The notes beneath the pieces were generated by a model. It was given only the letters and a program-made list of their open reading frames with translations, was not told the origin of the DNA and did no database searches. A program made the translations under genes and the position numbers. DNA of 64,000 nt from an uncultured Marvinbryantia sp. (GTDB lineage Bacteria; Bacillota; Clostridia; Lachnospirales; Lachnospiraceae), in assembly GCA_937915375.1 (NCBI GenBank), contig CALDMO010000006.1:18024-82023 (forward strand), given 5' to 3'. Shown piece by piece: positions 43,456-51,252 of this stretch (position 1 is the first letter of the stretch; every line of letters starts with the position of its first letter).

Positions 43456-45258
43456 ATGGAACGAAATGAAAGAGAACGGCGTCGATCAGACTGTGGGTCG
43501 GACAGACACCGGGATATACAGGAACCTATAGAGAGAAGAAGGCGCAGCTCGGATGCGTCGCGCGGCAGAGGGCAGCGTAAAAAGAAAAAGAGAAGAGGCC
43601 GCGCGGCGGGTATTTTTTTGACGCTGTTGCTGGTACTTTTGCTTTTGGCGACGTTTGTTTTTCTGGTGCAGAGCGGCAAAATTGATCTTCCGGCTTTTGG
43701 CGGAACCAGGGGCGTGATTAAAGAAGCCGAACAGCTGGCGGAAAAATACGATTATGACGGTGCGCTCACGCTGCTGCAGCAGCATGAGAAATTCGCGTCT
43801 GATACGAAGCTGCAGGAAAAAGCGGCAAGCTTTGAATCCTTAAAGGCGGTAATGGACGGAGAAATCAGCGCTTCTCTTGCAGGCGCGGAGAAGATTGTCG
43901 CTACGTATGATTATCAGGGCGCAGCAGATGCGCTGAAGGAAGATAAGTATTATAAGTACAGTTCTGTGCTGCAGGAAAAGGCAGCGGAATATGAAGAAGC
44001 AGAAAAGCACAAAGCAGATCTTGATCCGGCGGTTGTAGAGGAGGCGGATCGTCTGGCTGCCATGTATGATTACGATGCGGCAATCGAAAAACTCAAAGGT
44101 TTGCCGGCGTATCAGATCAATGCGACGCTGCAGCAGAAAGTGACAGAGTATGAGACGGCAAAAGCAGCCTGTGTACCGATTAATCCGGAGGATGTGACAC
44201 ATATTTTCTATCATTCGCTGGTGGCAGATCCGGCTAAAGGATTTGTACCGGGGACAGCGGGTTATGACGGCTGGCAGCAGTGGATGACGACGATTTATGA
44301 GTTCGACAAGATTACGCAGTCCATGTATGACCGCGGTTATGTTCTGGTTAATCTGAGCGATTTATATACGTCCACGAAAGCGGAGGACGGCACGGTAACG
44401 ATCAAACCGAATCCGGTTTATCTGCCGGAGGGTAAAAAAGCGTTTGTAATGTCACTCGATGATTTGAGCTATTACCATACGTATGATGATCATGGTGTTG
44501 CATCCAAACTGGTGTTTGATGAAAAAGGAAAGCCGACTTGTGAATATATCGAAGAAGATGGCAGCATTTCCTATGGTGCATATGATGTGGTTCCTCGTTT
44601 GAACGCGTTTATTGAGGAACATCCGGATGCGACTTACAGAAACGCTAAGGCAACAATTGCGCTGACTGGTTATGATGGGATTCTTGGATATCGTACGGAC
44701 GGCGCTTACAGTGAAGAACACAATACAAATACAGATGTATACTATGCAGACCAGCTTCAGCTGGAATGGCTGGCGGAGCATCCGGATTTCGATTATGAAA
44801 AGGAGTGCGCGGAAGCAAAAAAAATGGCGGAAGCTTTAAAGGCGGACGGCTGGGAATTTGCAAGCCATACTTGGGGACATAAAGCAGTAGGGGAAACAAG
44901 TTATGAATCGCTGGTACAGGATACCGAGCGCTGGATGCAGTATGTATCTCCGCTGATCGGCGGTACGAACACGATTATTTTTGCTCATGGTCAGGATCTT
45001 TCTCCGACCGGAGCCTACGATTCCTCTAATGAAAAATACAATTATCTGAAGAGCCAGGGATTTGATATTTATTGTAACGTGGATTCTACTGCCTATACTA
45101 CAACTGTGACAGATCAGTATTTCCATCAGGGAAGAAGAAATCTGGATGGATATCGCATTTGGCAGGATTACACGTCCGGCAATCCTATGGCGGCGGATCT
45201 GTTTGATGCGGCAGAGGTGCTCGATCCGGAAAGACCGACGCCGGTGCCGGATTTATAA
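43456..45258 (+). CDS. Membrane-anchored polysaccharide deacetylase with three 53-residue repeats
   Basis: The product begins with a highly basic Arg-rich tail (1-50), one membrane helix (about 51-71) and an outer part. Three repeats with a YDY core start the outer part: YDY at 98-100, 151-153 and 204-206, exactly 53 residues apart, each followed by Leu-Gln-rich helices. The C-terminal half is a NodB-type deacetylase: SLDD (about 334-337) supplies the metal and catalytic Asp, and H471-T-W-G-H475 the metal His pair. It probably deacetylates peptidoglycan or another surface sugar outside the membrane. The repeats may be TPR-like and bind a partner or the wall. Confidence 0.88.
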   Translation: MERNERERRRSDCGSDRHRDIQEPIERRRRSSDASRGRGQRKKKKRRGRAAGIFLTLLLVLLLLATFVFLVQSGKIDLPAFGGTRGVIKEAEQLAEKYDYDGALTLLQQHEKFASDTKLQEKAASFESLKAVMDGEISASLAGAEKIVATYDYQGAADALKEDKYYKYSSVLQEKAAEYEEAEKHKADLDPAVVEEADRLAAMYDYDAAIEKLKGLPAYQINATLQQKVTEYETAKAACVPINPEDVTHIFYHSLVADPAKGFVPGTAGYDGWQQWMTTIYEFDKITQSMYDRGYVLVNLSDLYTSTKAEDGTVTIKPNPVYLPEGKKAFVMSLDDLSYYHTYDDHGVASKLVFDEKGKPTCEYIEEDGSISYGAYDVVPRLNAFIEEHPDATYRNAKATIALTGYDGILGYRTDGAYSEEHNTNTDVYYADQLQLEWLAEHPDFDYEKECAEAKKMAEALKADGWEFASHTWGHKAVGETSYESLVQDTERWMQYVSPLIGGTNTIIFAHGQDLSPTGAYDSSNEKYNYLKSQGFDIYCNVDSTAYTTTVTDQYFHQGRRNLDGYRIWQDYTSGNPMAADLFDAAEVLDPERPTPVPDL

Positions 45259-45415
45259 GAATTGGATCAGATGATGCCTGACGGGCTGCGCTGTATTTTA
45301 ATCTTTTTGCAATCCCGGCATCTATGATAAATGCAGGACGGACATTTTGGATGTGCCAGCCCCGCAAGAGGGAATTTAACGTGTGGAAAATAAATAAGGA
45401 GAGGTTAGGATAGGA

Positions 45416-47158
45416 ATGAAAAGAAGAACAGTCATGGCACTAATGCTGGGGGTTGCACTTGCGGCAACTGGATGCGGACAGAAAAATGAAACAAAAGAAA
45501 CGACTGCGCCGGAAACTACGGAAGCAGCGACGACAGAGGCGGAGACGCAAAAAGAAACGGCAGCGGAAACCGAGACAACGGAAGCGGCAGAGACAGAAAC
45601 GGCAGCGGAAACTGAGACAACGGAAGCGGCAGAGACAGAAACAGCAGCAGAAACGGAAACAGAAACAGTAGCAGAAACGGAGAAGGCAGCTGCAGCGGCA
45701 GAAACAGAAACGGAGACAGAAACGGAAACAGTAGCAGAAACGGAAACGGAGACAGAAACAGAAACGGAGACAGAAACGGAAACAGCAGCAGAAACAGAAA
45801 CGGAGTCAGAAACAGAGACAGAAACATCAGCAGAAACGGAGACAGAGACAGAAACGGAAACAGCAGCAGAAACAGAAACGGAGTCAGAGACGGAAACAGC
45901 AGCAGAAACAGAAACGGAAACAGTAGCAGAAACAGAAACGACAGAAGCGGAAAGTGAAGAAGCTGAATCTGAAACAGAAACAGAGACAGAGAAAGAAATC
46001 ACCTTGAAGGATATGCCGTCTTATACTGCATCCGAATTTGTAACGCTTGGCGAGTACAAGGGGTTGGAAGTAACGCAGGAACCGGCGGTTGAGGTTACTG
46101 ACGAGGATGTGCAGATGGAAATTGAATATCGAATTTCCGCGGCAGGTATCGTTGACACGCTGGAAGAAGGTACCGTAGAAGAAGGTGATATAGCGAATAT
46201 TGATTATGAGGGAACAAAAGATGGAGTGGCGTTTGAGGGCGGCACTGCAGAAGGATATGATCTGGAAATCGGCTCCGGCAGTTTTATCGAAGGTTTTGAA
46301 GAAGGTCTGGTAGGCATTGCAGTCGGAGAAGAGATCGATTTGAATCTGACATTCCCGGAGGATTATCAGTCAGAAGAACTGGCAGGACAGGAAGTTGTTT
46401 TCCACGTAAAAGTAAATTCTATTTCACGTCAGCCGGAATTCTCAGACGAAGTGGCGGCGCAGCTGGAGGAAGGAAAAACTGCCGAGGAATATACCAAGGA
46501 TGTACGCGCAGAACTGGAAGAAAATGCGCTGGCTATGCAGCAGAATACAGTGCAATCTACACTTCTGCAGACGGCAGTTGAAAATGCGGAGATTTCAGGA
46601 TATCCGACGGACAAGATTACGTGGTATGTGGATTACCAGAAATCTTATTATGAAGCGATGGTTCAGATGTATGGCATGGAGTTGGGAGATTTCCTGACCG
46701 CTTCCGGATATGAAGACGAAGAAGCGTTCGTGACAGAAATTGAGGAAGCATACAAGCCGGCATTGGAACAGGAAATGGTTCTTCTGGCAATTGCGGATGC
46801 AGAGGCTATGGAAGTTACAGACGAAGAATTTCAGGCAGGGTTGGAAAGATATGCAGCTGAAATTGCAGAGATGAACGGCGTTGAGGTCACGACAGAGGAG
46901 CTTCTGGAACAGTATGGAGAAGCATATGTGCGTGAAAGCCTGCTGCTTGATAAAGCGATGGAATTTCTGTATGAAAACGCGGAGATCACAGAGGCTGCAA
47001 GCGAAGAAACATCTGAAACAGAGACCGAAGCGGTAAGTGAAGCGGTATCTGATACAGAGACTACAGAAGCATCTGAGACAGAAACGGAAAAAACAACAGA
47101 ATCTGAGGCAGAGACGGAAGCTGTGAGTGAAACAGCTGAAACGGAAACAGAAGCGTAA
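45416..47158 (+). CDS. Lipoprotein trigger-factor/FKBP-like isomerase with a Glu-Thr repeat stalk
   Basis: A 580-residue protein with a signal peptide ending in the lipobox AATGC (Cys 20), so it should be lipid-anchored outside the cell. Residues about 28-200 consist mostly of Glu-Thr repeats. A trigger-factor-like domain follows: an N-terminal linker, an FKBP-type isomerase domain (about 253-336, with VEEGDIANIDYEGTKDG and GSGSFIEGFEEGLVG), then the helical trigger-factor C-terminal domain (about 337-525) and a second Glu-Thr tail. It is probably a secreted folding factor like PrsA or the ribosome-free trigger factor relatives. Secreted substrates cannot be named from the sequence. Confidence 0.88.
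   Translation: MKRRTVMALMLGVALAATGCGQKNETKETTAPETTEAATTEAETQKETAAETETTEAAETETAAETETTEAAETETAAETETETVAETEKAAAAAETETETETETVAETETETETETETETETAAETETESETETETSAETETETETETAAETETESETETAAETETETVAETETTEAESEEAESETETETEKEITLKDMPSYTASEFVTLGEYKGLEVTQEPAVEVTDEDVQMEIEYRISAAGIVDTLEEGTVEEGDIANIDYEGTKDGVAFEGGTAEGYDLEIGSGSFIEGFEEGLVGIAVGEEIDLNLTFPEDYQSEELAGQEVVFHVKVNSISRQPEFSDEVAAQLEEGKTAEEYTKDVRAELEENALAMQQNTVQSTLLQTAVENAEISGYPTDKITWYVDYQKSYYEAMVQMYGMELGDFLTASGYEDEEAFVTEIEEAYKPALEQEMVLLAIADAEAMEVTDEEFQAGLERYAAEIAEMNGVEVTTEELLEQYGEAYVRESLLLDKAMEFLYENAEITEAASEETSETETEAVSEAVSDTETTEASETETEKTTESEAETEAVSETAETETEA
45488..45995 (+). repeat. Glu-Thr coding repeat tract
   Basis: About 500 bases consist of variants of a six-base unit reading GARACV, which encodes Glu-Thr, broken by GCAGCA (Ala-Ala) blocks. 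Because the unit is a multiple of three, gain or loss of copies lengthens or shortens the stalk without shifting the frame. The reverse strand is open through the tract for the same reason. Confidence 0.85.
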
Positions 47159-47168
47159 GTAAAAGCGC

Positions 47169-47200
47169 AGGGGGACAGCAGGAGAAATTGCTGTCCCCCT
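47169..47200 (+). terminator. Terminator after the isomerase gene
   Basis: AGGGGGACAGCA (47169-47180) pairs perfectly with TGCTGTCCCCCT (47189-47200). The T run after it is weak, but the 12-bp stem is strong. Confidence 0.75.
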
Positions 47201-47216
47201 GATTCACTTTTATGAC

Positions 47217-47245
47217 TATACAAAATTAGAATAATAGGGTATACT
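47217..47245 (+). promoter_or_regulatory. Candidate promoter of pyrF
   Basis: TATACA (47217-47222) and TATACT (47240-47245) are 17 bases apart, about 45 bases before pyrF. The -35 matches four of six positions. Confidence 0.5.
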
Positions 47246-47293
47246 TAATGAAAAATAGGAAGAAAGAAAAGAGAAAACCGGGAGGATTGTAAA

Positions 47294-48220
47294 ATGATTA
47301 ACAAACTGATCAGTAACATTCAGAAAACGCATGCGCCGATCGTAGTAGGACTGGATCCGATGCTTGGATATATTCCAGAGCATGTAAAGTCAAAAGCGTT
47401 TGCGGAGTTTGGAGAAACTTTAGAGGGTGCGGCAGAAGCTATCTGGCAATATAATAAAGAAATCATTGATTGCACCTGGGATCTGATCCCGGCAGTGAAA
47501 CCGCAGATCGCCATGTATGAGCAGTTTGGTATCGAGGGCTTAAAGGCCTTTAAAAAGACGGTTGATTATTGTAAAGAAAAAGGACTGGTTGTGATCGGTG
47601 ATGTAAAGCGCGGCGATATTGGTTCTACCTCTGCGGCTTATGCGGCAGGTCATATCGGAAAGGTGCAGGTAGGCAGCAAAACCTATGCTCCGTTTGACGA
47701 GGATTTTATCACGGTAAATCCGTATCTTGGTTCTGATGGGATTAAACCGTTTTTGGATGTCTGCAAGGAAGAGAAAAAGGGAATTATTGTTCTGGTAAAA
47801 ACCTCCAATCCGTCCAGCGGTGAATTCCAGGATCGTCTGATCGATGGCAAGCCGCTTTATGAAATCGTTGGCGAAAAAGTAGCGCAGTGGGGTGAGGAAT
47901 TTATGGGTGATTCTTACAGCTATGTTGGCGCGGTGGTTGGCGCAACTTATCCGGAAATGGGCAAAGCGCTGCGTAAAGTGATGCCGAAGACTCTTATTTT
48001 GGTGCCGGGTTACGGCGCGCAGGGCGGAAAAGGCGCGGATCTGGTACACTTCTTTAATGAAGATGGTCTCGGTGCGATCGTAAATTCTTCACGCGGAATT
48101 ATTGCCGCTTATAAACAGGAACAGTACGCGAAATTCGGTGCGGAACATTTTGGCGAGGCAAGCCGTGCAGCAGTGGAGGATATGGTGAAGGATATCAACG
48201 GCGCACTGGAAAATAGATAA
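47294..48220 (+). CDS. pyrF: Orotidine 5'-phosphate decarboxylase (type 2)
   Basis: PyrF makes UMP from orotidine monophosphate, the last step of the pathway. It belongs to the longer type 2 group (308 residues). The catalytic Asp-Lys network is in VIGDVKRGDIGST. A GGGAGG site precedes the ATG. It has a separate promoter and stands alone between a lipoprotein gene and a transporter, not in a pyr operon. Confidence 0.95.
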   Translation: MINKLISNIQKTHAPIVVGLDPMLGYIPEHVKSKAFAEFGETLEGAAEAIWQYNKEIIDCTWDLIPAVKPQIAMYEQFGIEGLKAFKKTVDYCKEKGLVVIGDVKRGDIGSTSAAYAAGHIGKVQVGSKTYAPFDEDFITVNPYLGSDGIKPFLDVCKEEKKGIIVLVKTSNPSSGEFQDRLIDGKPLYEIVGEKVAQWGEEFMGDSYSYVGAVVGATYPEMGKALRKVMPKTLILVPGYGAQGGKGADLVHFFNEDGLGAIVNSSRGIIAAYKQEQYAKFGAEHFGEASRAAVEDMVKDINGALENR

Positions 48221-48251
48221 TACAATTTTCGGATAAATTATAACAATTATA

Positions 48252-48280
48252 TTTACCTCTCTTTTTATGTATGGTATAAT
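48252..48280 (+). promoter_or_regulatory. Promoter of the transporter-glycerate kinase unit
   Basis: TTTACC (48252-48257) and a perfect TATAAT (48275-48280) are 17 bases apart, with TG one base before the -10. The transporter gene starts 34 bases later. Confidence 0.65.
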
Positions 48281-48314
48281 TTGCACAATACATTAGAAAA
48301 GGGAGGTATTTTTT

Positions 48315-49703
48315 ATGTCAGGAGTACCATTTTTGATCGTATTTGTACTGGCGATTATCGTTATGATTCTTATGATCAGCAAATTCAAAGTGCATCCGTT
48401 TTTGTCTATTCTTCTGGTATCGATGGTGCTGGGAGTGATCGGTGGCATTCCTCTGGTCAACACAACAACAGTGGACGGCACGGCCGTTGATGGCATTGCA
48501 ACTGTTATCGGAAACGGTTTTTCCTCTACGTTTACCAGCATTGGTATCGTAATTATTTTCGGCGCTATGATCGGCGCATTTCTGGAGGCTACGGGGGCGG
48601 CGCTGACACTGGCGGATCTGGTGATACGGCTGGTAGGTCCAAAGCATCCGGAGCTGGCGATTGAGTTGATGGGTTGGGTGGTTTCGATCCCGGTATTCTG
48701 TGATTCCGGTTTTGTTGTATTAAACCCGATTCGTAAAGCGCTGGTAAAGAGAACGGGAACATCTTCAGTGGCAATGACCGTTTGTCTGTCAGCCGGACTT
48801 TACGCGTCGCACGTATTTATCCCGCCTACACCGGGTCCGATTGCGGCGGCGAACACGCTCGGTATCGGCAACAGTCTGCTTCTGGTTATGGGATTGGGCG
48901 CTCTGGTGTCTATTCCTGCGCTTGCGGGCGCATATTTCTACGCAAAATATATTGGGAAAAAAGTAAAAGCTAAAGATGAAGCGGATGCAGCGGGCATCAC
49001 AAAGACATATGAGGAATTGGTTGCTTCCTATGGAAAGCTTCCGTCAGCCGGTATGTCATTGGCGCCAATCATTGTTCCGATCGTTTTGATGGCGCTTTCC
49101 AATGTATCTTCAATTCTGGGATGGAGCGGCGTGCTCTCTGCCGCCTGCACGTTCCTTGGCACACCGATCGTTGCACTGGCAGTCGGCGTCATTCTGGGGA
49201 TTATTCTTCTGGCGCAGTCTCATATGGGAGAGAAACTTTATGATCTGACAAATGATACCTTAAAAACAGTTGGGCCGATCCTGTTTGTGACGGCAGCGGG
49301 CAGCGTACTTGGAAAAGTGATTTCTTCTACAAGCCTGGTTACATTTATTACGGATAATGCCACGGTTCTGGAGCCGATCGGTATTTTCTTCCCGTTCCTG
49401 CTGGCAGCAATCCTGAAATCCGCGCAGGGTTCCTCTACTGTTGCGATTACAACGACTGCAGGTATTATGGCGCCTTTGATGGGAGCGCTCGGTATGGATT
49501 CCAATGTGATGGCGGCTCTCTGTGTTATGGCGATCGGTGCCGGCGCGATGACGGTATCTCATGCAAATGATTCTTATTTCTGGGTGGTAACAAACTTTGG
49601 AGAGATGACACCGGATCAGGGTTATAAGACGCAGACGGCGGTAACTCTGGTGGAAGGGATTTGTTCTATCGCGGTTATCTTTATTCTGAGTCTGATCTTC
49701 TGA
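48315..49703 (+). CDS. GntP-family proton symporter, probable glycerate or gluconate carrier
   Basis: A 462-residue membrane protein with about 12 helices and GntP signatures: HPFLSILLVSMVLG, GFGxT-like GNGFSSTFTSIGIV, HVFIPPTPGPIAAA and HANDSYFWVV near the end. The family carries gluconate, glycerate or related hydroxy acids with protons. The glycerate kinase gene 54 bases downstream suggests glycerate as the substrate. GGGAGG lies before the ATG. Confidence 0.9.
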   Translation: MSGVPFLIVFVLAIIVMILMISKFKVHPFLSILLVSMVLGVIGGIPLVNTTTVDGTAVDGIATVIGNGFSSTFTSIGIVIIFGAMIGAFLEATGAALTLADLVIRLVGPKHPELAIELMGWVVSIPVFCDSGFVVLNPIRKALVKRTGTSSVAMTVCLSAGLYASHVFIPPTPGPIAAANTLGIGNSLLLVMGLGALVSIPALAGAYFYAKYIGKKVKAKDEADAAGITKTYEELVASYGKLPSAGMSLAPIIVPIVLMALSNVSSILGWSGVLSAACTFLGTPIVALAVGVILGIILLAQSHMGEKLYDLTNDTLKTVGPILFVTAAGSVLGKVISSTSLVTFITDNATVLEPIGIFFPFLLAAILKSAQGSSTVAITTTAGIMAPLMGALGMDSNVMAALCVMAIGAGAMTVSHANDSYFWVVTNFGEMTPDQGYKTQTAVTLVEGICSIAVIFILSLIF

Positions 49704-49757
49704 TTGCAGAATAAAGTTTTTGGTGAGGAGACGATAGGCTGACAGGAGGCAAATAAT

Positions 49758-50990
49758 ATGAGTTTAAGAAGTGACGCGGATACTATTATCCGCAAAGCAA
49801 TCCAAAAAGTACTGCCGGATGAAGCAGTAGCGCAGGCACTGCAAGGCAAAAATTTCGACAGCGGAAAGCTGTATGTTGTGGCGGCCGGAAAAGCGGCCTG
49901 GCAGATGGCAAAAGCGGCGGCGGATATTTTAGGAGAAAAGATCGAGGCAGGCGTGGCAGTGACGAAATACGATCATGTAAAGGGGGAGATACCGCGTATT
50001 GCCTGTTATGAGGCGGGGCATCCGGTGCCGGATGAAAATTCGTTCAAAGGAACGCAGGCAGCGCTTGATCTGATAGACAGCTTAAGGGAGGAAGATACCG
50101 TATTGTTTCTGCTTTCCGGCGGCGGCTCCGCGCTTTTTGAAAAACCGCTTGTGCCGGGGGAGGAGCTGGCGGATATTACAAAACAGCTGCTTGCCTGCGG
50201 TGCGGATATTGTAGAGATGAATACCCTGCGCAAACGTCTTTCGGCAGTGAAGGGCGGAAAGTTTGCAAAGCTTTGCGCTCCGGCGCATGTGTACAGTATT
50301 GTGTTAAGTGATATTCTGGGCGATCCGCTTGACATGATTGCTTCCGGTCCGGCATATCCGGATACTGCGACTTGCGCGGACGCGTTGGCAATCGTAGAAA
50401 AGTATCATTTGAAACTGAGTAATGCTGCAATGGACTTGCTGGGACAGGAGACGCCGAAAGACCTTGACAATGTGGAAACGATTATTACAGGCAGTGTGCG
50501 TAACCTTTGCAGAGCGACAGGTGAGGCCTGTGAAAGTCTGGGATATGAAACGGTATTTCTGACGGACCAGCTGACTTGTGAGGCAAGGGAAGCGGGATCT
50601 TTCCTTGCGTCGATTGCAAAGAGCTATCAGAATACGGAGAAAAGCATCGCGTTTCTGGCAGGCGGTGAAACGGTTGTTCATTTGACGGGAAAAGGATTGG
50701 GCGGCAGAAACCAGGAGTTGGCGCTGGCGGCAGCGGAAGGAATTTCCGGTCTTTCCGATACGGCGGTGTTCAGCATTGGCAGTGACGGCACGGATGGCCC
50801 GACGGATGCGGCGGGCGGTTATTGTGACGGCGAGACGAAATCGCTTTTGAAAAAAGAAGGACTGGATATTTATCAGGTGCTTCAGCAGAATGACGCTTAT
50901 CATGCGCTGGAAAAATGCGGCGGTCTGATCATTACCGGCGCGACCGGGACGAACGTCAATGATGTGGCGGTGGTGCTGATTAAGAGATAG
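49758..50990 (+). CDS. Glycerate 2-kinase (type 2, MOFRL family)
   Basis: The 410-residue product matches type 2 glycerate kinases: VVAAGKAAWQMA near the start, FLLSGGGSALFEKP in the nucleotide-binding domain and the C-terminal MOFRL domain with GGRNQELALAAAEG and GTDGPTDAAGG. It phosphorylates glycerate at C2, feeding lower glycolysis. It follows the GntP carrier, so the pair forms a simple uptake and activation module. GACAGGAGG is the ribosome site. Confidence 0.9.
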   Translation: MSLRSDADTIIRKAIQKVLPDEAVAQALQGKNFDSGKLYVVAAGKAAWQMAKAAADILGEKIEAGVAVTKYDHVKGEIPRIACYEAGHPVPDENSFKGTQAALDLIDSLREEDTVLFLLSGGGSALFEKPLVPGEELADITKQLLACGADIVEMNTLRKRLSAVKGGKFAKLCAPAHVYSIVLSDILGDPLDMIASGPAYPDTATCADALAIVEKYHLKLSNAAMDLLGQETPKDLDNVETIITGSVRNLCRATGEACESLGYETVFLTDQLTCEAREAGSFLASIAKSYQNTEKSIAFLAGGETVVHLTGKGLGGRNQELALAAAEGISGLSDTAVFSIGSDGTDGPTDAAGGYCDGETKSLLKKEGLDIYQVLQQNDAYHALEKCGGLIITGATGTNVNDVAVVLIKR

Positions 50991-51038
50991 ATAAAAACAT
51001 CTGCAAATTTTAGATAATATTTATAGCAAAATAGAAGC

Positions 51039-51078
51039 ATACAAGAGACACAGGGAGAAATCTTTGTGTCTCTTGTAT
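51039..51078 (+). terminator. Long hairpin after the glycerate kinase gene
   Basis: ATACAAGAGACACA (51039-51052) pairs perfectly with TGTGTCTCTTGTAT (51065-51078), a 14-bp stem with a 12-base loop. There is no T run after it, so it may be a Rho-independent-like barrier, an mRNA stabiliser or part of the next leader. Confidence 0.6.
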
Positions 51079-51134
51079 ATTGTCTGACAGGAAGAATGGG
51101 TAAAATTAAAAAAATTTGAATAAGACCTAGAATT

Positions 51135-51170
51135 TCACCGGATATTATTAAGAGTTTCTCCGGTGATTTT
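51135..51170 (+). terminator. Second hairpin in the binding-protein leader
   Basis: TCACCGGA (51135-51142) pairs with TCCGGTGA (51159-51166), followed by TTTT. It lies 83 bases before the binding-protein start and could act as an attenuator in the leader. Confidence 0.5.
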
Positions 51171-51171
51171 C

Positions 51172-51189
51172 TGTAAAGTAAATTTTACA
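51172..51189 (+). promoter_or_regulatory. Candidate operator, palindrome TGTAAA-N6-TTTACA
   Basis: An exact 6-bp inverted repeat with a six-base spacer lies between the second hairpin and the binding-protein gene. It may bind the downstream response regulator or another repressor. It does not fit the 14-bp catabolite-response element. Confidence 0.35.
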
Positions 51190-51252
51190 ATAGATGCTAA
51201 CAACAGCAGATGCCAAGCAGCTGTAAAAAATAAATACACAGGGAGGAACAGT

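Noticed and set aside
45488..45995. CRISPR-like repeat array
   Set aside because: The repeats are six-base coding units without fixed spacers and stay in frame within a protein.
45376..46002. Minus-strand open frame reading Ser-Val repeats opposite the Glu-Thr stalk
   Set aside because: It is the reverse reading of the six-base repeat, has no ribosome site and no homology I can see. The plus strand has a signal peptide and known domains.
51172..51189. Catabolite-response element
   Set aside because: The palindrome is 18 bases with a six-base AT spacer and lacks the central CG of the 14-bp consensus. Kept only as a general operator candidate.
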